In this document: positions 13,373 through 19,829 of the stretch, piece after piece
Numbering within the stretch: position 1 is the first letter of the stretch
Layout of the letters: each line of letters opens with the position of its first letter
Assembly: GCA_004551945.1 (NCBI GenBank)
Contig: SFPN01000034.1
Span: 1 to 20,826, forward strand
Direction: 5' to 3'
Length of the DNA stretch: 20,826 bases
Origin: Clostridiales bacterium
GTDB lineage: Bacteria; Bacillota; Clostridia; Oscillospirales; Oscillospiraceae
Program-made: the position numbers and the translations under genes
Notes under the pieces: generated by a model
Database searches by the model: none
The model's input: only the letters and a program-made list of their open reading frames with translations
What the model was told of the DNA's origin: nothing

Positions 13373-14497
13373 TCATTCCATCCCCGCCAGCTTCTTGAGA
13401 AAGCCCAGGGGGGAGCGCTCCGAGTCCGGCGACACCACATCCAGCCCGGCGGACTTGCCCCAGACCAGGTAGGTCTCCCCCACCTTCCGGTCCCCCACAT
13501 AAAAAGTCACCGTTCCGGCGATCTCCCCCTGGGTGACCGGGGCCTGGACGGACGCCGGCAGGTCAATCTCCGTGCGCACGGTTTCCCCCTCCCGAAGGGG
13601 CCAGGCCACCTCCCCCCGGGCCACCGCCGGGACCTGGCGGAGCAGGCTGCCCTCCACCGGCACCTGGCGGAAGGTCTCCCCCTCCTCCGCCAGCACCTGA
13701 CGGGGGAAGGTCTCAAAGCCGTAGTCCAGCAGGGCCTGGTGGTCTGTCCAGTCGTTCCGGTCGTTGAGGGTCACGCAGACGAGAGTCTGTCCCTCCTTCT
13801 CCGCGCTGGAGACCAGAGTCCGCCCGGCCTGCCGGGTGTACCCCGTTTTCATGCCGGTGCACCCGGGGTACAGCCACAGGAGCTTATTGTGGTTGGTAAA
13901 GCTCCGCCCCTCCAGGGTGATGGACCGGGTGGCGGTGATCTTTGCCACCGTGGGGTTTTGGAGGCAGGCCGCCCCCAGCCGGGCCATGTCCAGAGCGGTG
14001 GAGTAGTGGTTTTCATCCCCCAGGCCGTTGGGGTCGGAGAAGTGAGTGTTGGTCATCCCCAGGTCCTGGGCCCGCTGGTTCATCCAGCCCACAAAGGTCT
14101 CCACATCTCCGGCGCAGCTGGCCGCCAGGGCCACCGCCGCGTCGTTGCCTGAATGAAGAAGCAGACCGTAAAGCAGGGTTTCCAGGGTGAGCTTCTCCCC
14201 TGCCCGCAGGTAGAGGGAAGTCCCCTCAATCCCTGTCCACTCCTGGCGGATGATCACCGTCCGGGACAGGTCCCCCTGGGCCCACTCCGCCGCCACCAGG
14301 GCCGTCATCAGCTTGGTGATGCTGGCGATGGCCCGGGGTTCGTTTTCATTGCGGGCGTAGAGGATGCGGCCGGTCTCCCCATCCATCAAAACAGCGGAGG
14401 CCGCGGAAACCGCCGGCGCCTCCGCTGCCTGCGTATGGAGCACCAGGCCCGGCAGCAGGGCGCAGAGCACCCCCAGGGCCAGCAGTTGTTTTCGCAC
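13373..14497 (-). CDS. D-alanyl-D-alanine carboxypeptidase (DacB/DacF-like)
   Basis: This 374-residue penicillin-binding protein removes the terminal D-Ala of peptidoglycan pentapeptides outside the membrane. Residues 1-24 are a signal peptide (LLALGVLCALLPGLVL, cut near TQAAEA). Active-site motifs are SITK at 59-62, SGN at 116-118 and KTG at 217-219. The C-terminal PBP5-type beta domain spans about 265-355, and the end (SPLGFLKKLAG) may be a membrane-contacting helix. The start is a GTG at 14497 with GGAGGG upstream. Position between scpAB and rluB matches DacB of B. subtilis, which acts in spore cortex, but DacF or vegetative DacA-like roles cannot be excluded. Confidence 0.92.
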   Translation of the reverse strand: MRKQLLALGVLCALLPGLVLHTQAAEAPAVSAASAVLMDGETGRILYARNENEPRAIASITKLMTALVAAEWAQGDLSRTVIIRQEWTGIEGTSLYLRAGEKLTLETLLYGLLLHSGNDAAVALAASCAGDVETFVGWMNQRAQDLGMTNTHFSDPNGLGDENHYSTALDMARLGAACLQNPTVAKITATRSITLEGRSFTNHNKLLWLYPGCTGMKTGYTRQAGRTLVSSAEKEGQTLVCVTLNDRNDWTDHQALLDYGFETFPRQVLAEEGETFRQVPVEGSLLRQVPAVARGEVAWPLREGETVRTEIDLPASVQAPVTQGEIAGTVTFYVGDRKVGETYLVWGKSAGLDVVSPDSERSPLGFLKKLAGME

Positions 14498-14507
14498 GAG
14501 AATCCCT

Positions 14508-14539
14508 CCATCCTAAGCAGATATTCCTCCTTAGGATGG
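14508..14539. repeat. 10-bp perfect hairpin before the carboxypeptidase gene
   Basis: CCATCCTAAG (14508-14517) and CTTAGGATGG (14530-14539) pair perfectly around a 12-base loop. The T-run (GGTTTTTT) follows only in the plus direction, against all local genes. On the minus strand the downstream arm borders the GGAGGG ribosome-binding site of the GTG at 14497, and the loop holds another AGGAGGA. It could modulate translation or stop antisense transcripts. Confidence 0.55.
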
Positions 14540-14548
14540 CCGGTTTTT

Positions 14549-14953
14549 TCAGTCTTTATTCTCGGGCTTGTCCTTCTTTTTGTCGATAAACTCGGTGATC
14601 TTGGTGACCACCTCGGGGATCATCTCCACCACCCGGTCCACGCTGTTCTCCGCCGGGGGGTTCATGGGCAGGACCCGCACGTTGGTGCCACTCACCACCA
14701 GGAAGCACACAGGGGTCACCTTCACCCCGGCGCCGCCGCCCCCGCCGAAGGGGCCGTCCTTCCCCGGCGCGGCGTTCTTGCCGGGAAACTCTGTTCCCCC
14801 GGTGCCGAAGCCGAAGGAGATTTTGGAGACGGGGATCAGGGTGACCTCCCCCGCCTGGATGGGCTCTCCCACCACTGTGTTGGCGTCCACAGTCTCGCGG
14901 ATCTTCTGGATGGTGCTGGCCATCAGGTCATTCACAGGATGATTGTTTTCCAT
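14549..14953 (-). CDS. ytfJ: GerW/YtfJ-family sporulation protein
   Basis: The protein is 134 residues. NTVVGEPIQAGEVTLIPVSKISFGFGTGG is the YtfJ/GerW signature, followed by a glycine-rich loop (FGGGGGAGVKVTPVCFLVV) and the VDRVVEMIPEV segment. In B. subtilis the homologue is needed for normal spore germination; its biochemistry is unknown. There is no signal peptide or membrane segment. The ATG at 14953 follows AAGGGGAAG and overlaps the DUF2953 gene by 26 bases. The ytfI-ytfJ pairing is conserved in spore formers. Confidence 0.93.
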   Translation of the reverse strand: MENNHPVNDLMASTIQKIRETVDANTVVGEPIQAGEVTLIPVSKISFGFGTGGTEFPGKNAAPGKDGPFGGGGGAGVKVTPVCFLVVSGTNVRVLPMNPPAENSVDRVVEMIPEVVTKITEFIDKKKDKPENKD

Positions 14954-15641
14954 GGTTGACTTCCCCTTTCTTTCCGTCGGCTCCGGCGGGTCTCCGGGCC
15001 GGTTTGAGCAGTTTGCGATGGTTCCACAGGACCTTGAGGCTCTTGCCTGCCGCCCCCAGCCCGATGCCCAGCAGCTGGGCGGCGGTGAGGGACAGGCCCA
15101 CCCGGATGTACACCCGGGGCTGCTCCGTCAGGTAGTCCAGGTCCAGGGACACCTGCCGGTTTTTTATGGTAAAGTTGGCCTCCAGAAAGGCCAGCAGCGT
15201 CTCGATCACTGCCCAGCCCCGGCCGTAGTGGATGGCCGCGTCGGCGGGGTCCTCCTCCGCCCAGGTGACGTGGAGGGTGAGATCGTCAATTTGCAGCTTT
15301 CTGCGGAATCGCCCGGCCGCCTCCCGGACCACCGGCAGCAGATCCCAGACCAGGTCCAGGATGCCCCCCACCGGTCGTTTAGCCGGAGGTTTCTCAGGCT
15401 TGTCCGTCGCTTTTTTCGCCTTCTTGGCGGCCCTTTTTTCTGCTTTGGCCTGCTTTTTCCGTTTCTTTTTTTCTTCCTTGTCCGGGTCCTTTTTCCGGGG
15501 GTAGACCTGGAGGAATTTGGGACCCAGCCGGATCTTCACCCAGGGACCCGCCGCATCGTAGCAGGCCAGAACCCCCAAGCGAAGGACAAAGGCCAGCAGA
15601 ACGAGAAGCACCAGGATGAGAAGCAGGATTTTTCCAATCAT
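14928..15641 (-). CDS. ytfI: DUF2953 membrane-anchored protein (YtfI-like)
   Basis: This 237-residue protein begins with a membrane segment (KILLLILVLLVLLAFVL, about 4-20). A strongly Lys-rich stretch at 49-90 (KKRKKQAKAEKRAAKKAKK) follows. The DUF2953 core (LTLHVTWAEEDPADAAIHYGRGWAVI and later VSLDLDYLTEQPRVYIRVGLSL) spans about 118-200, and the tail is basic. The function is unknown, but in B. subtilis the DUF2953 gene ytfI also adjoins ytfJ, and both are sporulation-linked. The ATG at 15641 shares ATGA with the scpB stop. Confidence 0.85.
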   Translation of the reverse strand: MIGKILLLILVLLVLLAFVLRLGVLACYDAAGPWVKIRLGPKFLQVYPRKKDPDKEEKKKRKKQAKAEKRAAKKAKKATDKPEKPPAKRPVGGILDLVWDLLPVVREAAGRFRRKLQIDDLTLHVTWAEEDPADAAIHYGRGWAVIETLLAFLEANFTIKNRQVSLDLDYLTEQPRVYIRVGLSLTAAQLLGIGLGAAGKSLKVLWNHRKLLKPARRPAGADGKKGEVNHGKQSSCE

Positions 15642-16180
15642 GGGCCGGTCCCCCCTTCCTCCTTCTGCCCCTGCTCCGGCAGAGGGGGCAGATCCTCCAG
15701 GCTAGTCAGACCAAAGGCCCGGAGAAAATCCGGTGTGGTTTCATAGAGAATGGGCCGTCCCGGTGCGTCCAGAGTGCCGCAGGGGGCCACCAGTTCCCGG
15801 TCCAGCAGCAGGGACAGGGAGTGGGAGCAGTCCACCCCCCGGACCTGATCCAGGTACACCCGGGTCACCGGCTGGAAATAAGCCACAATGGCCAAGGTCT
15901 CCAGAGCTGCCGGGGAAAGCTTGTCCGGCTTCTTCCGCTCCAGCAGGCGGCGGACCGCGTCCCCCCACTGGGGGGCGGACACCAGCTGCCAGCTGTCCTC
16001 CAGCCGGATCAGGCGAATGCCCGCCTGCCGGGCCTCATAGTCCTGGGCCAGAGCTGCGCAGGCCACCCGGACCTGGCTGGTCTCGGCCTCCAGGGCCTGG
16101 CCCAGCTTGTCCGACGGCACCGGCTCGCCCAGGGCGAAGAGAATGGCCTCGATGCCCCTTGCCAAGTCATCTTGCTTCAA
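15638..16180 (-). CDS. scpB: segregation and condensation protein B
   Basis: This 180-residue subunit of the SMC-ScpAB condensin has two winged-helix domains. Visible hallmarks are GIEAILFALGEPVPSDKLGQAL at the N-terminus, LSPAALETLAIVAYFQPVTRVYLDQVRGV in the middle and GRPILYETTPDFLRAFGL near the C-terminus. The start appears to be a TTG at 16180, with an excellent AAAGGAGGGG about 7 bases upstream and no better ATG nearby. It overlaps scpA by 14 bases. ScpB dimers cap ScpA to organise the chromosome on SMC. Confidence 0.94.
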   Translation of the reverse strand: MKQDDLARGIEAILFALGEPVPSDKLGQALEAETSQVRVACAALAQDYEARQAGIRLIRLEDSWQLVSAPQWGDAVRRLLERKKPDKLSPAALETLAIVAYFQPVTRVYLDQVRGVDCSHSLSLLLDRELVAPCGTLDAPGRPILYETTPDFLRAFGLTSLEDLPPLPEQGQKEEGGTGP

Positions 16181-16955
16181 CAGCCTCCCCTCCTTTCCGG
16201 GGTTCTGCCGCGGAGATCAGCGGCTCCTCCATGGTGCCCGCCAGGTGGACCTTGCCCGCCCGGCACAGCTCCAGCAGGGCCAGAAAAACCGCCGTGACCT
16301 CGGACCTGTCCCGGCTGCGGGCCACCAGAGCGTCCAGACTGGCGGGACCCTCCTGGTGGAGCAAGGTCAGCAGCTCCTCCGCCTTGCGCTCCACCCGGTA
16401 AGGCTCGTGCCAGACCACGTTCCGGAACTGGGACAGGTCCGGGGGCAGGCTTTTTCCCTGGCGCCGCCGCCAGCCGGCCATGGCCTGCACCAGGTCCTCC
16501 CCGGTGTGGGAATAACGGTACACCCGCCGGGCAAAGGAAGGCTCCGGCTCCTTGGTGAGCCGGTCCCGCCCGCCGTCAAAGGCCGCTTCCAGCTGGGACA
16601 GCACCGCCTGGACCCGGACCTGCTGCGCCCGGCGCTCCTGGGCCTCCAAGCTGGCCATGAGGGCTTCCATCTCCGACAGGGCCTCTTCCTCCTCCTCCCG
16701 GAGGAGCATTTTGGTTTTCAGCAGCATCAGGTGGGAGGCCATGGCGATGAACTCTCCCGCCACCTCCAAATCCAGTTCCCGCCGGGCGGCCATCCAGGCC
16801 AGGTATTGGTCCAGCAGTTCCGCCAGGGGGATATCCCGGATGGACAGGCGGTTTTTCCGCAGCAGATGGAGGATCAGATCCAGCGGCCCCACAAAGTCCG
16901 CCGCCTGGTCCTTTTCCTTCATGACACCTTTAATATGATAGACCGGCCGCTCCAT
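16167..16955 (-). CDS. scpA: segregation and condensation protein A (kleisin)
   Basis: This 262-residue kleisin bridges SMC heads and binds ScpB. The N-terminal domain reads FVGPLDLILHLLRKNRLSIRDIPLAELLDQYL, followed by FIAMASHLMLLKTKMLLREEEEE, both classic ScpA motifs. A charged linker follows, and the C-terminal winged helix includes RSRDRSEVTAVFLALLELCRAGKV. The ATG at 16955 lies 5 bases after the M50 protease stop, so translation is probably coupled; its ribosome-binding site (GGGGTAAGG) is modest. An in-frame extension to 17132 only reads antisense-like sequence over the protease gene and is rejected. Confidence 0.94.
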   Translation of the reverse strand: MERPVYHIKGVMKEKDQAADFVGPLDLILHLLRKNRLSIRDIPLAELLDQYLAWMAARRELDLEVAGEFIAMASHLMLLKTKMLLREEEEEALSEMEALMASLEAQERRAQQVRVQAVLSQLEAAFDGGRDRLTKEPEPSFARRVYRYSHTGEDLVQAMAGWRRRQGKSLPPDLSQFRNVVWHEPYRVERKAEELLTLLHQEGPASLDALVARSRDRSEVTAVFLALLELCRAGKVHLAGTMEEPLISAAEPRKGGEAVEAR

Positions 16956-16960
16956 AGCCC

Positions 16961-17656
16961 TTACCCCAGCAGACGCATGACGCCGTAAAAGGCAAACTCG
17001 GAGCCCCGGAGCATTCCATTTACCAAAACGGACCGGGCCCCGTCCAGAATGGGGTCCAGCCAGCCCAGCCACAGAACGGCCATCAGAATAATCATGCCGT
17101 ACCGCTCCAGCTGCATCCAGCGGAGATACCACCGGTCCGGCAGGAACATGGCGATGACCTTGGACCCGTCCAGAGGCGGGAAGGGGATCAGGTTGAAGAC
17201 CCCCAGGCCAATGTTCAGCAGCACCAGCAGGTAGAAAAATTGCAGGGCAGTCACAAGGCCCTGGGTCTCTCCCCGGACGGCCATGGCTCCGGCCACTCCG
17301 TTGGCCGCCAGGGCGGACAGGTAGGCCAGCACAAAGTTGGAGGCGGGACCTGCCAGGGCGGTGATGGCCATGCCCTGCTTGGGGTGCTTGAAGTAGCGCG
17401 GGTCCACCGGCACGGGTTTGGCCCAGCCGAAGCCCACCGTCACCATCATAATGAGGCCGAAGATATCCAGATGGCGGAGGGGATTCAGGGACAGCCGGTG
17501 GCTCATTTTGGCGGTGGGGTCCCCCAGTTGGTAGGCCGCCAGGCCGTGGCAGACCTCATGGACCACCAGGCACAGAAGGATCGCCCCTATGCGCAGGAAC
17601 ATAGCGCCCATGCTCTGCCAGTCGATCCCGTGGGCCAGCTGCGAAAACACACCCAT
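16961..17656 (-). CDS. site-2-protease family (M50) membrane metalloprotease
   Basis: The protein is 231 residues with about five hydrophobic segments. The zinc motif is HEVCH (33-37) in the first membrane helix; the third ligand is Asp163 in NLIPFPPLDGSKV, and LAGPASNFVLA is a further family signature. Such intramembrane proteases cut membrane-bound regulators; the substrate here is unknown. The family often sits directly upstream of scpA in Clostridia. The ATG at 17656 follows AAAGGAG with about 9 bases spacing. It differs from the SpoIVFB-like protease at 18682 and is probably the general YwhC-type form. It is the first gene of the scpAB operon. Confidence 0.92.
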   Translation of the reverse strand: MGVFSQLAHGIDWQSMGAMFLRIGAILLCLVVHEVCHGLAAYQLGDPTAKMSHRLSLNPLRHLDIFGLIMMVTVGFGWAKPVPVDPRYFKHPKQGMAITALAGPASNFVLAYLSALAANGVAGAMAVRGETQGLVTALQFFYLLVLLNIGLGVFNLIPFPPLDGSKVIAMFLPDRWYLRWMQLERYGMIILMAVLWLGWLDPILDGARSVLVNGMLRGSEFAFYGVMRLLG

Positions 17657-17736
17657 CGCCGTTCTCCTTTCCCCAGTATACCAAAAATCTGCCAGTTTCA
17701 TCCAGGACAGCTAACCCGAATGTAGTTTGATAGTTG

Positions 17737-17765
17737 ATTATATCAAAAAACTCCCGTTCTGGCAA
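17737..17765 (-). promoter_or_regulatory. promoter of the M50-scpAB-ytfIJ-rluB operon
   Basis: TTGCCA (17760-17765) and a perfect TATAAT (17737-17742) are 17 bases apart on the minus strand. A 7-bp dyad TTTGATA/TATCAAA (17726-17732 and 17741-17747) spans the -10 and could be an operator. A weaker extended -10 (TGGTATACT, 17675-17683) lies closer to the gene. Confidence 0.65.
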
Positions 17766-17790
17766 GAAAGGGCAGCCATCCATCCTTTCT

Positions 17791-17823
17791 ATAAAAATGA
17801 GCAGCCCCATTTGGGAGCTGCCC
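17791..17823 (-). terminator. intrinsic terminator of pnuC
   Basis: On the minus strand GGGCAGCTCCC pairs with GGGGCTGCTC, with one bulge and an AAAT loop, followed by ATTTTTATAG. It ends 14 bases after the pnuC stop codon. Confidence 0.8.
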
Positions 17824-17837
17824 GACAAAATATGAAC

Positions 17838-18521
17838 TTACGCGAACTGGTTTCGTTCCCTCTTTTTCCAGCTGATGAATCCATAGAGATCGCTGAACAG
17901 GAAAATGCAGAAATTGGCCACGACCGGAACATAACTCGGGTTTTCCATCGAGGCCAGAACCCAGAGCACAATCAGCACCACATCGTTGGCCGCATAGCCC
18001 AGGGCGTAATAGGAGGACCGCAGCATGGTTAGGGACGCCGCAAGGAAGCTGGTGGTGATGGAAATGGTGCTGAACACAAGGTTCGGCGTGTGGAGCGCCT
18101 GCAAAAGAGCGTAAAAGCCAAGGGTGACAACAACGCAAAAAAGCGCAAGCAGAACGATCATTTTCCGCGTGAGCTTCTGAATTGCCACCTCGTTTCCGTT
18201 TTCTTTTGAGGGATTCTTCGCCCAGGTGATGGTTGACCAGATGGCCATGGGCAGAGTCATGCCCAAATAGGTAATCATTTCGCCCCAATACCGGAACCGC
18301 CAGGAGATGATCCCATACAGAATGCTGAAGGCAATCATTAAAATCTGGGCCCATACGTTGCCCTTGGCGGCAAAAATCAGAGAGGTAACCCCGATCAGGG
18401 CCGCAGCCAGGGTCAGCACGTCCAAATCTCCCGGTATGAGATTGGAAACCGTGACAACCATCAGCGAGCCGAACCAAATGCCCCACTCTTTCTTCGACAA
18501 ACTTTTCAGCGGATTATTCAC
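17838..18521 (-). CDS. pnuC: PnuC-family vitamin transporter
   Basis: This 227-residue membrane protein has about seven hydrophobic helices. The motifs WGIWFGSLMVVTV, GVTSLIFAAKGNVWAQILMIAFSILYGIISWRFRYWGEMITYLGMT and the C-terminal NFCIFLFSDLYGFISWKK are the PnuC pattern. PnuC proteins move nicotinamide riboside by facilitated diffusion trapped by phosphorylation; relatives PnuT and PnuX carry thiamine or riboflavin. No NadR kinase lies nearby, so substrate is inferred. The start is a GTG at 18521 with AAGGAG upstream. Its GC content is clearly lower than its neighbours and it has its own promoter and terminator, suggesting horizontal acquisition. A hairpin covers its ribosome-binding site. 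Confidence 0.9.
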   Translation of the reverse strand: MNNPLKSLSKKEWGIWFGSLMVVTVSNLIPGDLDVLTLAAALIGVTSLIFAAKGNVWAQILMIAFSILYGIISWRFRYWGEMITYLGMTLPMAIWSTITWAKNPSKENGNEVAIQKLTRKMIVLLALFCVVVTLGFYALLQALHTPNLVFSTISITTSFLAASLTMLRSSYYALGYAANDVVLIVLWVLASMENPSYVPVVANFCIFLFSDLYGFISWKKRERNQFA

Positions 18522-18531
18522 TTTGTATTCT

Positions 18532-18562
18532 CCTTAAATCGAAAGTTTGGTTCAATTTAAGG
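18532..18562 (-). promoter_or_regulatory. pnuC leader hairpin hiding the ribosome-binding site
   Basis: CCTTAAAT (18532-18539) and ATTTAAGG (18555-18562) pair perfectly with a 15-base loop that can pair further. On the minus strand the downstream arm includes TTAAGG of the Shine-Dalgarno. The roughly 115-base leader before the GTG does not match TPP, FMN or other riboswitch motifs I can recall. Confidence 0.5.
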
Positions 18563-18644
18563 CGTTTTCCGGGTCCAGTATGGGGATCCTCCGATGGTTT
18601 AAAATCATGCTTTCAACCGCTTTCCTGACTTACTTTCTGTGCTT

Positions 18645-18673
18645 ATAATAGCAAAAAATCCCCCGCTTTTCAA
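18645..18673 (-). promoter_or_regulatory. pnuC promoter
   Basis: TTGAAA (18668-18673) and TATTAT (18645-18650) are 17 bases apart on the minus strand, immediately after the SpoIVFB-like stop codon. The transcript would start near 18638. Confidence 0.65.
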
Positions 18674-18681
18674 CACGCTTT

Positions 18682-19269
18682 CTATTCTCCCCTCCGCCGG
18701 AACAGCAGCCAGGCCCCGCAGAGGGCCAGGGTGAAGTTCCCGCACCTTCTCAGCACCCACAGCCCGGTGCAGAACAAAAGAAAGCCCAGCACCCAGGTGA
18801 GAGCTCCCTCCAGCCTCTCTCCCACGTCCGGTCCCGCCAGCCGGGACACCACCGCCTGAAAGGCCCGCCCCCCGTCCAAAGGGGCGGCGGGCAGGAGGTT
18901 AAAGAGTCCCAGCACCAGGCTTACCCCGGTGAGCAGATAGGCGTCCTCGCTGCCGAACCACCGGCCCCAGGTCCCCGCAGCCAACGCCAGCAGGAAGCTG
19001 GCCGCCGGACCCGCCAGGGCGGTGAGACACTCCGCCCGGTAAGAGAAGAGACGCTCCCTCTTTGGGGAAATCACCGCTCCCACGGCGGTCAGACGAATGC
19101 CCCCCACCCGGCCACCCAGGGCCCGGATGGCCGCCAGATGGCCCAGCTCGTGGACCACGCAGGCCACCCCAAACCAGAACAGAAGCCGAAGGGACGCCGC
19201 CAGCAGCAGCGCCCCCAGAACCAGCCAAAATCCGCCGGTGCTATGTAGTTTGCCTCTCGCCGTCCTCAC
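18682..19269 (-). CDS. SpoIVFB-like M50 intramembrane protease
   Basis: The protein is about 195 residues. The zinc motif HELGH (40-44) lies in a hydrophobic helix, LTALAGPAASFLLAL follows, and the third ligand is Asp132 in NLLPAAPLDGGRA. This compact form with HELGH resembles SpoIVFB, the protease in the outer forespore membrane that cleaves pro-sigma-K. Its neighbour, a SpoIVFA-like protein upstream by 4 bases, supports this. The start is uncertain: the only in-frame candidate is a GTG at 19269, immediately adjacent to its GGGAG site (very short spacing). The TAG stop is only a few bases from the pnuC promoter. Confidence 0.85.
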   Translation of the reverse strand: MRTARGKLHSTGGFWLVLGALLLAASLRLLFWFGVACVVHELGHLAAIRALGGRVGGIRLTAVGAVISPKRERLFSYRAECLTALAGPAASFLLALAAGTWGRWFGSEDAYLLTGVSLVLGLFNLLPAAPLDGGRAFQAVVSRLAGPDVGERLEGALTWVLGFLLFCTGLWVLRRCGNFTLALCGAWLLFRRRGE

Positions 19270-19273
19270 CTCC

Positions 19274-19576
19274 CTAGTCTGACGGGTGGGAAACCTCCGT
19301 CCACAGGGACTTGAAGGTCTCCACCGCCGGCTCGCCCCTGGAGAAGGACTCCCCCACCTGGGCGAACACCGCCTGGAAATCCGTGTCGGCCCGCACCAGC
19401 TCCCCCACCGCGGAGGACAGCCGGGACACCGGCCCCAGGTCGATCCCCCGGCCTGCAAAGACCAGGCCGAAGAGGATGATGCAGATTACCAGCTGCCGCA
19501 GCCGCCGCTTCTCCCCGGCGGAGAGGGGCTCTTTTTTCTTCTTCCGCCTGGGTTTTCTTGTCCCATCCGCCGCCAT
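19274..19576 (-). CDS. short SpoIVFA-like membrane protein without a peptidase domain
   Basis: This 100-residue protein has a basic N-terminus (RKPRRKKKKE), one membrane helix (LVICIILFGLVFAG, about 29-42) and an acidic extracytoplasmic tail (RADTDFQAVFAQVGESFSRG). SpoIVFA proteins share this basic-TM-helical layout but normally continue into an M23/LytM domain of about 120 residues, which is absent; the frame ends at TAG 4 bases before the SpoIVFB-like start. The ATG at 19576 follows GGGGGAG. It is identified mainly by layout and position, so it may be a natural short form, a truncation or an unrelated membrane protein. Confidence 0.65.
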   Translation of the reverse strand: MAADGTRKPRRKKKKEPLSAGEKRRLRQLVICIILFGLVFAGRGIDLGPVSRLSSAVGELVRADTDFQAVFAQVGESFSRGEPAVETFKSLWTEVSHPSD

Positions 19577-19650
19577 GGCCCGCTCCCCCTTTCCTTTGGT
19601 TTTGGTTTACTATATGGGCCGGGCCTGGGGAATATGCGGGAGAAAAAAGC

Positions 19651-19679
19651 TTGACATTCTCTTTCTTCCTTACTATAAT
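19651..19679 (+). promoter_or_regulatory. consensus tRNA-Pro promoter
   Basis: TTGACA (19651-19656) and TATAAT (19674-19679) with a 17-base spacer are a perfect consensus; the tRNA begins 12 bases after the -10. Confidence 0.9.
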
Positions 19680-19690
19680 AATATAGCCTA

Positions 19691-19767
19691 TCCGGGTGTA
19701 GCGCAGTTGGTAGCGCGCATGGTTCGGGTCCATGAGGCCGTGGGTTCAAATCCCGCCACTCGGACCA
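19691..19767 (+). tRNA. tRNA-Pro (anticodon CGG)
   Basis: The 77 bases fold as a cloverleaf: the acceptor TCCGGGT pairs with ACTCGGA and an encoded CCA follows. The D-arm is GCGC...GCGC with AGTTGGTA. The anticodon stem CATGG/CCATG has loop TTCGGGT (anticodon CGG, codon CCG). The T-arm GTGGG/CCCGC carries TTCAAAT. The last 30 bases are repeated exactly at 19898-19927, and 19731-19747 recurs inverted at 19818-19834, marks of a past integration. Confidence 0.96.
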
Positions 19768-19769
19768 GG

Positions 19770-19805
19770 AGGAGTACTTGCTCTCATGTAAGTACTCCTT
19801 TTTTT
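19770..19805 (+). terminator. tRNA-Pro terminator
   Basis: AGGAGTACTT (19770-19779) and AAGTACTCCT (19790-19799) pair perfectly around a 10-base loop, followed by TTTTTTT. It begins 3 bases after CCA. Confidence 0.9.
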
Positions 19806-19829
19806 GTTCCACAAACGGAACCCACGGCC

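Noticed and set aside
14153..14959. 268-residue plus-strand frame over ytfJ and the carboxypeptidase gene
   Set aside because: Shadow of two clear minus-strand genes.
18522..18643. TPP or FMN riboswitch before pnuC
   Set aside because: The conserved TPP (CTGAGA) and FMN core motifs are absent.
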